A DNA stretch of 59,767 bases from Planctomycetota bacterium (GCA_012959525.1 DUDB01000051.1:415-60181); one strand, 5' to 3'. Counted from the stretch's first letter, positions 24,962 to 33,941 are shown. The notes: generated by a model from the letters alone, not told the origin. Translations and numbers: made by a program.

Positions 24962-25644
24962 GCTTGATCCTCCACGGTGGACAGCGCCCGGTTCAACTCG
25001 GAGAACTCCTGCACTCCATCGAAAGTGCCCAGGATCATGGGGTCATGGCTCACTAGAAGCAGCGCCGCGCCCTGCTCATCGCAGAGCTCGCGAATCATCT
25101 TCAGAGCCTCGCGGGCGTGGACCGGATCCAGATTGCCCGTGGGCTCGTCTGCCAGCACCAGCCGGGGCCTGTTGGCCAGAGCCCGCGCCAGCGCAACCCG
25201 CTGTTGCTGGCCCACGCTCAACTGGCTCGGTCGGTGCTTGTACTTGTCGCCCAATCCCAATCGGTCGAGAAGCGCAAGGGCCCGCGCAGGGTCCGGGCCG
25301 GGGCCGAAGAGCATCCCCAACAGAACGTTCTCCAAGGCGGTGTAGCCCTCAAGCAGGTTGAACGTCTGGAAGACGTAGCCCATTTCGCGAGCCCGCAGTG
25401 CATCGCGTTCGCCCTCTCCTAGCTGGGAGAGGTCCTTACCATCGAAGATGACGCTGCCACCGTCTCCCCGCAGGATGCCGGCGATGATGTTCAGAAAGGT
25501 CGTCTTGCCGCAGCCGCTGGTACCGGCCAGGGCCGTCTGCTGGCGCTCCTCAAGAGTGAAGCTGGGAATATCCAGGATCCGCTGGGACCGCCCATCGGGG
25601 TCCACATAGCTCTTGGTCAGATCGGTGAGTTCGAGGAGGGCCAT
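24958..25644 (-). CDS. LolD/MacB-type ABC transporter ATPase
   Basis: The protein has 228 residues. Walker [10 protein letters not shown] is at 41-49, the signature is [15 protein letters not shown] (Val replaces the usual Gly at the third signature position), and Walker B is [13 protein letters not shown]. The length and signature fit the LolD/FtsE/MacB ATPase group that pairs with FtsX-type permeases, and the permease follows with an ATGA overlap. It heads the operon ATPase-permease-His-rich lipoprotein-DUF3299. No Zur-like inverted repeat is obvious in the 101 bases upstream. Confidence 0.95.
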   Translation of the reverse strand: MALLELTDLTKSYVDPDGRSQRILDIPSFTLEERQQTALAGTSGCGKTTFLNIIAGILRGDGGSVIFDGKDLSQLGEGERDALRAREMGYVFQTFNLLEGYTALENVLLGMLFGPGPDPARALALLDRLGLGDKYKHRPSQLSVGQQQRVALARALANRPRLVLADEPTGNLDPVHAREALKMIRELCDEQGAALLLVSHDPMILGTFDGVQEFSELNRALSTVEDQA

Positions 25645-25745
25645 GGTGCGGTTGCGGGCTCGCTCAACACGATAACCTCTGGGAGGCCCGACCGGATCGA
25701 GATGGGGCAGGACATCACGTGGATGCCTGATCCCATGCAGGGCGT

Positions 25746-26561
25746 TTACATTCCTCCCCCGGGGGTGCTCAACGCGTGCTCGGTCAACTGGGTCACCAGA
25801 TACTCATAGGCCTCTTCCACCGAGTCCGTTGTGAAGAATAGCTCGGTGTCTTCGGGGCTGATCGTCCCGTAGCGCGCCATGGGCTCAAAGTGCAGGACCT
25901 CCTCCCAGAAGCTCTTACCGAACAGGACGATCGGGAGCTTCTTCTTGATCTTCTTGGTCTGGATGAGGGTCAGCACCTCCATGAACTCATCCAGCGTCCC
26001 AAAGCCCCCGGGAAACACGATCATGGCCTTGGCCAAGTAGGAGAACCAGAACTTGCGCATGAAGAAGTAGTGGAACTCAAACGACAATCGCCGGGTGATG
26101 TAGGGGTTGTCGTTCTGCTCGAAGGGCAAGGAGATGTTGAGCCCAATGTTCTCGCCCTTGGCTTCGGATGCGCCTCGATTGGCTGCTTCCATGATCCCCG
26201 GTCCCCCGCCCGAACAGATCACAAAGCGGCGCCCCGATTCCTCGAGCCCCTTGGACCAGATCGTCAAGCGGGATGACAGCTCCCGCGCCGCCTCGTAGTA
26301 CTGGGACATCTCCAGATCCCTCTGGGCGAGCTCCAAGTCTCCATCGCCATTCTCGGCCTCTTGCACGCGAGCCTGCGCTTGCTCCCGTGATGGGATTCGA
26401 GCAGAGCCGAACACGACAATCGTGTCCTTGACGTTCAGTTCTTCGAAGCGGGTTTCCGGCTCAAGGTACTCGGCCAGAATTCGTAGAAGGCGCGCATCAG
26501 GGCTGCCCAGGAACTCCTCGTTCCGATAGGCCTTGATGGCGGAGTAGCGACTGTTGGACAT
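25746..26561 (-). CDS. LOG-family nucleotide-binding protein (TIGR00730-like)
   Basis: The protein has 271 residues from the ATG at 26561; an earlier ATG at 26621 would add a polar, unconserved piece. The Rossmann-like core shows IVVFGSARIPS, ICSGGGPGIMEAANRGA and the signature PGGFGTLDEFMEVLTLIQ (PGGxGTxxE). In plants and some bacteria this family releases free cytokinin from its nucleotide form by phosphoribohydrolase activity; other members act on other nucleotides. This longer variant, with an N-terminal helical extension, is common in bacteria with no cytokinin role. The substrate is not known. It is unlinked to the neighbouring ABC operon (101-bp gap). Confidence 0.92.
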   Translation of the reverse strand: MSNSRYSAIKAYRNEEFLGSPDARLLRILAEYLEPETRFEELNVKDTIVVFGSARIPSREQAQARVQEAENGDGDLELAQRDLEMSQYYEAARELSSRLTIWSKGLEESGRRFVICSGGGPGIMEAANRGASEAKGENIGLNISLPFEQNDNPYITRRLSFEFHYFFMRKFWFSYLAKAMIVFPGGFGTLDEFMEVLTLIQTKKIKKKLPIVLFGKSFWEEVLHFEPMARYGTISPEDTELFFTTDSVEEAYEYLVTQLTEHALSTPGGGM

Positions 26562-26744
26562 AATGGTATTGGGCCTCGCAGAGCGAGTGGACGCCAGAGG
26601 GGCGTGAGGCTTTCCTGGCAACTTGTGGGTCCGAAACCGAAGGTGGTAACCGTGGAGGGTCTGGAGACGTCTCCCCGGGTGGGTGGGGGTTGTGGATGGG
26701 GGCCACCCGACGCCCGACGCCCGGCGAGGATCCAGGCCGGCCTC

Positions 26745-27059
26745 CTATGCTCCTCCGGGCCCCTCTTCTTCCAACCGCTCTCGACGCTTGCGCAACTTGC
26801 GCTGGGCCGCGTCAAAGAGATCGTCGAGATCTTCCTCGCGATTCTGCTCCTTGCCTAAGGCCTCCTCGAACTCGTCACGACCACGCTCCCCACGCTTGGA
26901 CACCTTGTCCTGCGCGGAATCCCAGCGCCCCTCATCCAAGACCGCCTTGCCCGTCTCATCGACCTGCTCCGGCTTGGCGTGGCGCATGACCTTCTGGGTC
27001 AACACATCCACCACCATCACGGTGTCGCAACAAGGACAGGTCACTTCAATCTGCTTCAT
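26745..27059 (-). CDS. Small zinc-ribbon protein with charged helical tail
   Basis: The protein has 104 residues. It starts MKQIEVTCPCCDTVMVVD, with one CPCC knuckle, then a Val-rich strand; no second Cys pair is present, so the ribbon is half of the usual form and may dimerise around a metal. From residue 35 it is highly charged and helical (WDSAQDKVSKRGERGRDEFEE), probably a coiled coil. It stands alone, and no known family could be named. The start is clear because the Cys motif begins at residue 8. Similar short proteins are common in planctomycetes as hypotheticals. Confidence 0.72.
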   Translation of the reverse strand: MKQIEVTCPCCDTVMVVDVLTQKVMRHAKPEQVDETGKAVLDEGRWDSAQDKVSKRGERGRDEFEEALGKEQNREEDLDDLFDAAQRKLRKRRERLEEEGPGGA

Positions 27060-27251
27060 ATTCGAGCCTCCCTTGTCCGCCGCTCCTCAAGAACGCCTCA
27101 TTTGAAAGAACAGCGTAAAGACCGCAGAAGCAAACTCCTAGGGTGTCCTTCTGAGCGCCGCTGCCTGCCTCCGGTCCTATCCACGCAGCCGACTTTGGGG
27201 CTCTTCTCAGCATGAAACATAGGGGCGAGCGTCCTAGGATAGCTCCTGAGT

Positions 27252-27380
27252 ATGAACCCCGAAGAGACAATTCCCGCGGTCCTTCGAATCCGCACAACCG
27301 CCAGCTCCGCATGCCGTCGAGACCGCGTGCTGGGGGCCGTGCTATGGGTTGGGTTTATCGCCCTGCTGTTCCTGCACTAG
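27252..27380 (+). CDS. Possible small membrane protein
   Basis: This 42-residue frame runs ATG 27252 to TAG 27380. The first 28 residues are polar with several Arg, and the last 17 (VLGAVLWVGFIALLFLH) form one strong hydrophobic helix right at the C-terminus, like a tail-anchored protein. No Shine-Dalgarno is seen, but this is normal here. It is short enough to arise by chance, so the call is tentative. It lies on the opposite strand from its neighbours. Confidence 0.35.
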   Translation: MNPEETIPAVLRIRTTASSACRRDRVLGAVLWVGFIALLFLH

Positions 27381-27390
27381 GTCTAGGTCC

Positions 27391-27422
27391 GGTTCCGCCC
27401 TGGTTCCGCCCTGGTTCCGCCC
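27391..27422. repeat. 11-bp tandem repeat, three copies
   Basis: GGTTCCGCCCT occurs at 27391, 27402 and, lacking its last base, 27413. The copies are exact except for that final base. Their position just after the small membrane ORF is the only context, and no function is evident. Confidence 0.8.
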
Positions 27423-27522
27423 AAGCATCGCAAGCCGACCGCACGTCGCAACTGAACCGCACCCCGGCCCTTGGCCCCGCAAGTGGCGGAGAGATCCAAG
27501 GCGCATTGGAAATCGAGCACTC

Positions 27523-30243
27523 TCAGCGAGAGCGCACCTCTTGCAGGCGCTTGGAGTAGCGCTCGTACAGGCGGGACTGCTTGTCGTCTCCCAGGTCCAC
27601 CTCGCGGCCCGCAATGAACAGATACTGCGCGGCTGAGTCGATCTCCAGCAAGTGTCCCGAGGTCACGACCACGTCCGCTACCTTGCCGGGCCTCAGGCTC
27701 CCCACACGGTCCTCAATTCCGAGGAACTGGGCGGGATACCAAGTCACCGAGCGCACGGCCTCCTCAAGGGGCAGACCAAATGCCGCGGCCTTGGCCGCTT
27801 GGAAGGGCAGGTTGCGCTCGTTTTCCTTGTCGCTGGTTGTGATGGCGAAGCGCACACCTGCGCGCTGCAAGACCGCGGCGTTCGCAAATGCAGAGTCGTA
27901 TGGATCATAGCGGCTAGAGGGTAAAGTCCACACAGATCCGACCACCACAGGCAGGCCCGTCTGCGCCAGGATATCGGCCACCTTCCACGCTTCGCGGGCT
28001 CCATAGATCAGCGCATCCAACTCACGCGTCGCGGCAAACTCGGCCGCCGAGAGGATCGTCTGAGCGTTGCTCGCATGGAGCGCCACGGGCTTCTCGCCTC
28101 GCGCAAAGGGCACGAGGGCATCCAGCCTGGGATCAAAGACGGGTGTGGGCTGGCCCGCACCCAATGCCTCGTCCCGCCGATGCCCGTAGTCCAGGGCTTC
28201 CTCGAAGAACTCGTGCAGGGCCTTCACCGCCTCGCTATCCACAGCGCGCGAATCTCCCTCCCCATCGACGGGGGCCGGAGCCAACGCACCCGAAGTGAAG
28301 CAATCGTACTCACCATGCGAGTGGCCACAGATGTTGTCATGGATGTGCTCATTGCCCACCTCTACCCCGTGGTCGTCGCGCTCAATGTTGGCGATGCGGG
28401 GGAACCTCACATGCAGCATGTCTCGATCTACCTTGACCATCTCCTCCCACGTGAAGCCATCGAGTTGCAGGACGGCCGACTGGCCGAGCACGGGGCCACC
28501 TCCTCGCGGGGTCGTCTGCACGCGGGTGATGCCGTTGTGACGGGTAACCCCGATGTGGGCCGATTCGGCGTGGATGGAGGCCGTCACCCGCAGGTCAGGT
28601 TGATTGCCCCCAATTTCCGAGGTGTCGTCGGTAGCCTTTACCGCACCGATCTCGTGTAGGCCTACTGCGCTGTTCAAAGAGATCATTCCTGGCCAGACAT
28701 GCATGCCGCTGACGTCGATCACGCGGGCCCCTTCGATTTGGTCCCATTCGCTTTCGACAGCCACGATGCGGTCGCCTTGCATCACTAGGCTGCCGCCCTC
28801 CACGACGCCCCCGGTGATGGTGTGGATGGTGCCCCCTGCCAGAACCGTCAGAGGGCCCGCGAGCGTGCTGGAAACCGCATAGGAGCCTTCCTCGATGGGG
28901 GTGACCGAACCTGGATTTTCGTCAAGGCCAAAGGCATCCCGACGCTGGAACTGCAACTCGCCCTCCACCATCGTCCACTCCACCCGGGAGAGGCTGGAGA
29001 GGGGGTCTCCGTTCAGGAGAACCAGGTCGGCGTCCTTGCCCTCCTCGATCGACCCGATGCGGTCTCCCAGTCCCAACTGAAGAGCTCCATTCAACGTCAC
29101 CAACTTGAGCGCCTCAACCCGGTCCATGCCCGCGTAGTGCACGGACTTGGCGGCCTCTTCATAGAGGCGACGCATCATCTCATCGGAGTCGGAGTTGATC
29201 GAGGTCAGCACGCCGGCTTTGGCCATTAGGTGCGGAGCCTGGGGAATCGCGTCGTAGGCCTCAACCTTGTAGCCCCACCAGTCGGCAAACGCAGAGCCGG
29301 GAACGTTGGCCTCGGCCATCTCGTGCGCCACCTTGTAGCCCTCAAGAACGTGCTGCAGCGTGCCGATGCGGAACCCGAACCGCTGAGCCGTACGGATCAG
29401 CATCAGAATCTCATCGGCGCGATAGCAATGTGAGTGAACGATTACGTCCTGCGCTAGGATGCCGGCCAGTACTTCGAGGCGTAGGTCTCGACGGACGGGC
29501 GCCGGGTCGGCACCCGCCTCCTGGCTCGCATTGTGAGCCTTGATCTCTGAGTCGTACTCACGTGCCCGCTCGAATGCCCGCTGGTAGAGAGTCTCGATTC
29601 CCATGCGCGTAGCCGGGAAGCGCGAACTGCCGCGGCTCCCGTTGGAGCGCTTGGGATTCTCGCCTAGGGCAAACTTGATGCCCTGCTCGGCATCCTCGAT
29701 GAGGAGTTCATCGGCCGTCACGCCCCAACGAAGCTTCAACACCGCGTCCCTGCCGCCGATGGCGTTGGCCGAACCGTGCAGCAGTCGAATCGTCGTCACG
29801 CCACCCGCGAGGGCGCGGTAGATGGCTATGTCGTCCGCATCGACAACGTCGCGCATGGTCACCTCGGCGGTGATGGAGACGGAACCCTCGTTGACGCCGC
29901 GCTCAATGGCCGAGTGTGAGTGCGTGTCCACCACCCCCGGGGCCAGGTGCATGCCGTCCAGGTCCATGGTCTGCGCGTTGGGGGGGGACTCGAAGGGCTC
30001 ACCCTCGGTGAAAACGCCCTGGATCTTGCCGTCAGCCACGACAACCGTGCCTCGGAAGGCAGGGCGCACGGCCGAGTGGATCATGACGTTGCGCAACACC
30101 ACGGAGGTCCCGACTTCCAGGGTGGGTACACGCTCTGCATCGGTTTCAAAGGCGTGGTCTTGGCCAGCCGCAACGGGCATCAAACTGGCACTGATCACGG
30201 CCAGGACCAGCGAGAACAGGGTCTCTCGGTTGAAGAAAATCAC
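27523..30243 (-). CDS. Secreted tandem amidohydrolase fusion protein
   Basis: The protein has 906 residues and a signal peptide (1-27). Two amidohydrolase modules lie in series. Module 1 (about 45-435) has the metal motif DTHSHS (His108, His110), later IVHSHC and TLQHVLEG, and ends with the usual ADLVLLNGDPL. Module 2 (about 465-900) starts with VWPGMISLNSAVG, where the HxH motif is lost, and ends with ADVVVTSGHLLEID, so it probably cannot bind the metal pair. An inserted His-rich loop (EHIHDNICGHSHGEYDC) sits in module 2. The start overlaps the stop of the upstream gene as ATGA. The substrate is probably an N-acyl or cyclic amide (imidazolonepropionase-like group). Confidence 0.88.
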   Translation of the reverse strand: MIFFNRETLFSLVLAVISASLMPVAAGQDHAFETDAERVPTLEVGTSVVLRNVMIHSAVRPAFRGTVVVADGKIQGVFTEGEPFESPPNAQTMDLDGMHLAPGVVDTHSHSAIERGVNEGSVSITAEVTMRDVVDADDIAIYRALAGGVTTIRLLHGSANAIGGRDAVLKLRWGVTADELLIEDAEQGIKFALGENPKRSNGSRGSSRFPATRMGIETLYQRAFERAREYDSEIKAHNASQEAGADPAPVRRDLRLEVLAGILAQDVIVHSHCYRADEILMLIRTAQRFGFRIGTLQHVLEGYKVAHEMAEANVPGSAFADWWGYKVEAYDAIPQAPHLMAKAGVLTSINSDSDEMMRRLYEEAAKSVHYAGMDRVEALKLVTLNGALQLGLGDRIGSIEEGKDADLVLLNGDPLSSLSRVEWTMVEGELQFQRRDAFGLDENPGSVTPIEEGSYAVSSTLAGPLTVLAGGTIHTITGGVVEGGSLVMQGDRIVAVESEWDQIEGARVIDVSGMHVWPGMISLNSAVGLHEIGAVKATDDTSEIGGNQPDLRVTASIHAESAHIGVTRHNGITRVQTTPRGGGPVLGQSAVLQLDGFTWEEMVKVDRDMLHVRFPRIANIERDDHGVEVGNEHIHDNICGHSHGEYDCFTSGALAPAPVDGEGDSRAVDSEAVKALHEFFEEALDYGHRRDEALGAGQPTPVFDPRLDALVPFARGEKPVALHASNAQTILSAAEFAATRELDALIYGAREAWKVADILAQTGLPVVVGSVWTLPSSRYDPYDSAFANAAVLQRAGVRFAITTSDKENERNLPFQAAKAAAFGLPLEEAVRSVTWYPAQFLGIEDRVGSLRPGKVADVVVTSGHLLEIDSAAQYLFIAGREVDLGDDKQSRLYERYSKRLQEVRSR

Positions 30244-32057
30244 TGGGCACCTCCTTTTCCTGCCTTGGGCGTTCGTTTCCCGTTCACTTCCAGTTCCATT
30301 TCGTGGCCGGCAACGTTCAGATTACCCGTGCCCTTCAGCGAATCACCCTTGAGCTCGCACTCCACCACGATCTCAGCTTGGGAGTCGCCCATGTCCATGG
30401 TGAAGGTCAATTCGACGTCATGTCCCGAGACGCTGCCGACGACACTTGCCTTCTGCTCGTCCTCCCCAAGAGTCTCAGAGAGTAGGGCTGTGCCCTTGAT
30501 TCCTCCTTCCTCGTCCATGGTCAGGGTCATGCTGCCTCCCCCACTTTCGCCAGAGCCCATGGTGATAGACCAGGTGCCCGTGAGGTCCACCCCCTCGGCG
30601 GGGCCTTCACCGCCCCCCTCCTTGATCTCGAACTCCTCGGCGAATCCTTCCACGAACGACCACGTCACCTGGGCGTCCTCCTGAGTCGGATCGTCACTCC
30701 AGAGGGACAGAGTCGCTGAGTAGCCAACCTCCAATTGACCGAACTCCTCGTCCACTCCAAGCCACTGCGCCGCTGAAGAGGTCAGGGCCTCCTGGACGAG
30801 GTCCTTGGAGTAACCGGCATCGACCAGTGCGCGCAGGCCATCCATCAGGTCTGAGGCTTTGCGGGAACCAGAACCGAACAGCACGCTCACACCAGCCTCT
30901 TGCAGGCGCAGCGCATTGTCTCTCCGCTCCACCCACAGCCGACGCTTCTCTCGTAGAACGCCCTCAGGCTCATGGTAGTTGTAGTCGAGTCCGGGCTCCG
31001 CCTCGTCAGGCTCTTCCTGCTCGGAGGTGGATTCGGCAGGCGCATCGCCCTCATGCTCGGGGGTGGCCTCTTCGTCCCCCTTCTTGGACTCCTCCTTGGC
31101 GTCTGGGTCTTTGGGTTCCTTGCCCCAGTCCAGATCGAGCACCACGGAAATCCTCTTCGCCGCCAATTCGGGAGCCGCCTTCCAGGCCTCCGCACCTCCC
31201 GCGATGGCGATTTGGAAGCCAAACTCCTCGCTGAGTCGTATCCAGCGGCGGATGTCTCGGGCCGACTGAGCTTCACACAGTACGACTTCCTGCCCGTCCA
31301 GAATCCGCACCCCCGCCATGAGCTCCCGGTCCCAAGCCGGTCGCGGTCCGGACTTGCCCGCCTCACGCCGTGCGCCAAGCTCGAAGTGGTACTGGGTGTC
31401 ATAGAAGAACTGACGCAGCTGAGCGTGAAATCCCATCAGCGTGTTCGGGTACCCCGAACCGCTGGCTCGGAACGCCGCATGTTGAAGAAATCCGCCCTTC
31501 ACAATCACATCACGCCGAGCAGCGTCTCGTAGAACGGCCAGCGCGCTGTGCCCCGCCAAGATCTCACCAGAGGGAGAACTCAGGACCACGCCGAAGCCTT
31601 CCTTGCGATGACTCTTCACCCCCTCCTCGTCCAACGCGAATGCGCTCGCAACCTCGAAAGCAGGCTGTATCCCCTTGCGGTTCGCCTGGCGCATGTCGAC
31701 AAGGACGTTGGCACCAACGGAAGCCGGCCGGTCTTGCTCGGCTACTGGGGACGGCGTTTCGCAGCCCGTCTGGGTCCAGGCATCCAAGAAGCCGGGGACA
31801 GCCAGCAAGCCCTCGGCGTCAATCTCCACCATGCCGGGGGGAACCGCAGCATCCGCAGGCTGGATGGCCTCGATGCGACCATTCCGCAGGAGGATCGTGT
31901 GCAGGGGAGCATCGTCCTCCGCGCTGAGGCGTACCCCGCGCAGGGCATGGGGTGCAGGAGTTGCGGCGCGGTTCTGGGCGACTGCGACCTGCGCCAGCAG
32001 GGTGACGAGGGCCGTTCCTATCAGGATTCTGGAACTGGAGAATGAACGCTTGATCAT
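30240..32057 (-). CDS. Amidohydrolase-like secreted protein with lost metal site and C-terminal barrel domain
   Basis: The protein has 605 residues from the ATG at 32057, with a signal peptide ending near VAVAQ. The amidohydrolase-like frame is clear (DAEGLLAVPGFLDAW; SATLSLWSDDPTQ), but GFLDAWTQTG replaces the GFxDxHxH metal motif, so it is likely inactive. An acidic Glu/Pro-rich linker lies at about 325-375. The last about 120 residues (DLTGTWSITMGSGESG onward) are a strand-rich lipocalin-like domain. The next gene, an amidohydrolase fusion, overlaps it by ATGA, so the two are co-translated and may form a complex with active and inactive parts. Confidence 0.85.
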   Translation of the reverse strand: MIKRSFSSSRILIGTALVTLLAQVAVAQNRAATPAPHALRGVRLSAEDDAPLHTILLRNGRIEAIQPADAAVPPGMVEIDAEGLLAVPGFLDAWTQTGCETPSPVAEQDRPASVGANVLVDMRQANRKGIQPAFEVASAFALDEEGVKSHRKEGFGVVLSSPSGEILAGHSALAVLRDAARRDVIVKGGFLQHAAFRASGSGYPNTLMGFHAQLRQFFYDTQYHFELGARREAGKSGPRPAWDRELMAGVRILDGQEVVLCEAQSARDIRRWIRLSEEFGFQIAIAGGAEAWKAAPELAAKRISVVLDLDWGKEPKDPDAKEESKKGDEEATPEHEGDAPAESTSEQEEPDEAEPGLDYNYHEPEGVLREKRRLWVERRDNALRLQEAGVSVLFGSGSRKASDLMDGLRALVDAGYSKDLVQEALTSSAAQWLGVDEEFGQLEVGYSATLSLWSDDPTQEDAQVTWSFVEGFAEEFEIKEGGGEGPAEGVDLTGTWSITMGSGESGGGSMTLTMDEEGGIKGTALLSETLGEDEQKASVVGSVSGHDVELTFTMDMGDSQAEIVVECELKGDSLKGTGNLNVAGHEMELEVNGKRTPKAGKGGAQ

Positions 32058-32162
32058 GGATGTACGGGCTAGGGGTGAGAGCGGCGCGCCCATTGTGCGC
32101 GGGTGCGGGCAATCCGAAAGGGGCCAAGCCTGTCTGATTTCCGTACAAGGCGTCTGCGTGAG

Positions 32163-33041
32163 CTATAGACCCCGAATCCACTCCGGGGCGAAGTGGGCCT
32201 CCCCGGGCCGGGCAATAACACCCTCCAGGTACCCGACGAGTGCCTCCTGGTCCTTGGGTAGGTTGCCCTTCAGAGCCAGGTAGTTGCTGGCGTGGTTGGA
32301 CCGGAAGACGGAGCCCTTGACCCGCAAGTGGTCGAGAAACTCCCTGAGCTCGCAGGCCAACTCCACCGGGCTCAGATCATCCACCTCGCCGGCTTGCTGC
32401 TTGTCCCACAGGGGCGTGCCCTCCACCGGAGTCATGACCAGGGTGCTGATGAAGCGTGGTCCGATAGCGTTGACCACGTCCGCCGAATGACGCGCATGGC
32501 GCAGTGAGGCCTCGCGCCCACCCGCACCGAGCAAGATCATGGTGGACAGTTTCACACCAGCCTCGTGCGCCTTGTTCGCCACGCGAATCATCTCAGCCGC
32601 GTCCACTCCCTTCTCCAGATCCGCCAAGACCTGATCGTCCCCCGATTCGATGCCCAGGTAGTAGAGCGTCAGACCTTTGGCTGCCAAGCGCCGCATCTCC
32701 TCAACCGTGCGCACGGCCAGCGATTGAGGGGAGGCGTATACGCTCACCCGGCGTAGGTCCGGAAAGGCCGCATTCAACTCATCAAGCAGGCTCTCAAGAA
32801 AGCGGGCCTTGGCCACCAGGGCATCACCGTCCGCAAGAAACACCTTGCGAACGGTGCCCATGTTCTTCTTAGCCCAGGCGATCTCCGCCTGCAGCTCCTC
32901 CAACGGCCGCACCCGAAAGCTCTTCTCCCGATACATGGCGCAGAAGGTGCAGAGGTTGTAGCTGCACCCCAGGGTCGCCTGGAGGATCAGGGACTGGGCC
33001 TCGCTGGGGGGCCGGAAGAGAGTGCCTTCATACTGAATCAC
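32163..33041 (-). CDS. Radical SAM protein with CX4CX2C cluster motif
   Basis: The protein has 292 residues. The [4Fe-4S] site is GCSYNLCTFC (Cys26, Cys31, Cys34), spaced CX4CX2C rather than the common CX3CX2C. This spacing is, as I recall, typical of a subgroup with GCSHNxCTFC. The TIM-barrel elements follow: VFLADGDAL, VSVYASPQSL, YYLGIESGDDQVL (Elp3/B12-type GxES motif) and TLVMTPVEGTPL. The reaction is unknown. It is divergent from the DUF59 gene (144-bp gap), which may be an Fe-S assembly protein, so a link to cluster supply is possible but not shown. Confidence 0.88.
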   Translation of the reverse strand: MIQYEGTLFRPPSEAQSLILQATLGCSYNLCTFCAMYREKSFRVRPLEELQAEIAWAKKNMGTVRKVFLADGDALVAKARFLESLLDELNAAFPDLRRVSVYASPQSLAVRTVEEMRRLAAKGLTLYYLGIESGDDQVLADLEKGVDAAEMIRVANKAHEAGVKLSTMILLGAGGREASLRHARHSADVVNAIGPRFISTLVMTPVEGTPLWDKQQAGEVDDLSPVELACELREFLDHLRVKGSVFRSNHASNYLALKGNLPKDQEALVGYLEGVIARPGEAHFAPEWIRGL

Positions 33042-33185
33042 GATCCGATTCTAGCGCCTGACGCTTGAGCCACAGCCTCCTGGAGCATCAACTCTCCCGT
33101 TGGGGGTAGAGTTCGCGATCCGGCACGCTAGACTCATGCCCTTCAGATTCCATCCACCTCCGCAGATCCCCACGAACCGCTCGCC

Positions 33186-33494
33186 ATGGCCACCTCAGAA
33201 GACGTCTACGCAGAACTCCGCCAGGTCTTTGATCCCGAGATCCCGGTCAACATCGTCGACCTAGGCCTCATCTACGAGGTGGGTGTCGAAGACGGCATCG
33301 CCCAGATCACCATGACGCTCACTTCGCAGTCCTGCCCCAGCGCCCAGGAGATCCCCGAGATGATGCGCCGCAGGGTGGACAAGATCGAAGGAGTCACAGA
33401 GACCAAGATCGACGTGGTCTATCAGCCGCAGTGGACGGTCCAACTGATCTCCGAAGAGGGACGCAAAATCCTGGGAATGGAAGATCCCGAGTAA
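33186..33494 (+). CDS. DUF59/MIP18-family protein (SufT/PaaD-like)
   Basis: The protein has 102 residues, close to the single-domain family length. It shows EDVYAELRQVFDPEIPVNIVDLGLIYEV, the family hallmark DPE-P-NIVDLGL, and TSQSCPSAQEIP with conserved Cys50. DUF59 proteins help deliver Fe-S clusters or load metal centres in the cytoplasm. It converges with the TPR gene (12-base gap) and is divergent from a radical SAM gene. No other suf genes are nearby. The start ATG follows CGCTCGCC, without a Shine-Dalgarno. Confidence 0.93.
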   Translation: MATSEDVYAELRQVFDPEIPVNIVDLGLIYEVGVEDGIAQITMTLTSQSCPSAQEIPEMMRRRVDKIEGVTETKIDVVYQPQWTVQLISEEGRKILGMEDPE

Positions 33495-33506
33495 GGCCAA
33501 CGGGCC

Positions 33507-33941
33507 CTACTGAATAACGTCCATGCTTCCCGCCGGGCCGGGAGGCGGCGCGTCGGGATTCTTCTTGAGCTCTTCCTTCCAGGAGATCATTCGCGCCTTG
33601 GCACCCTCACGTTCAGCGTCTTCGATGAACCCCATCGAGACTTCAAGTTCGCCCTCTTCGCGCGCGATCACGCTCTTGCGCTGATAGAACATCGACAGGC
33701 TTGTATGGGCAAAAGCGTCCTCTGGGTCGAGTTCACAGATGCGTTTGCCAATGGCGATAGCCTCATCCACCTGGCCGGCATGCATGAGGGCCATGGATAG
33801 TCCATGCATCGCGTCGGTCCAATCCGGTGCCTCTTCCAGCGCCTTGCGTTGAGCCTCCGCGGCGGCGGGGTAGTTGTCCTCGCCGTATTGCTTGAGGCCT
33901 TCGAGGTAGTGCTGTTGAGCTTGGTCAGTTACTTCAGTCAT
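33507..33941 (-). CDS. Cytoplasmic TPR protein
   Basis: The protein has 144 residues and no signal peptide. At least two TPR units are visible: HYLEGLKQYGEDNYPAAAEAQ... and DAMHGLSMALMHAGQVDEAIAI..., with the typical small and aromatic positions; a third spans AFAHTSLSMFYQR. The C-terminal part is charged, then proline-rich (DAPPPGPAGS). TPRs bind partner peptides; the partner is unknown. It follows pckA by 31 bases on the same strand, so the two may be co-transcribed. Confidence 0.82.
   Translation of the reverse strand: MTEVTDQAQQHYLEGLKQYGEDNYPAAAEAQRKALEEAPDWTDAMHGLSMALMHAGQVDEAIAIGKRICELDPEDAFAHTSLSMFYQRKSVIAREEGELEVSMGFIEDAEREGAKARMISWKEELKKNPDAPPPGPAGSMDVIQ

Larger units (their letters stand above)
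27060..27522. other. Gap with small membrane ORF and 11-bp tandem repeat
   Basis: This 463-bp gap between the zinc-ribbon gene and the amidohydrolase gene holds a possible 42-codon membrane protein (27252-27380). Three tandem copies of GGTTCCGCCCT follow at 27391-27422. No further gene is supported, and no tRNA fold is found despite a T-arm-like GGTCCTTCGAATCC string near 27279. Confidence 0.55.

Noticed and set aside
27265..27300. T-arm-like GGTCCTTCGAATCC
   Set aside because: The loop length is wrong for a T-arm and no cloverleaf can be drawn. It lies inside the possible small ORF.
27391..27422. Tandem 11-bp repeat as replication iterons
   Set aside because: Only three copies are present, with no DnaA boxes, AT-rich region or rep gene nearby.
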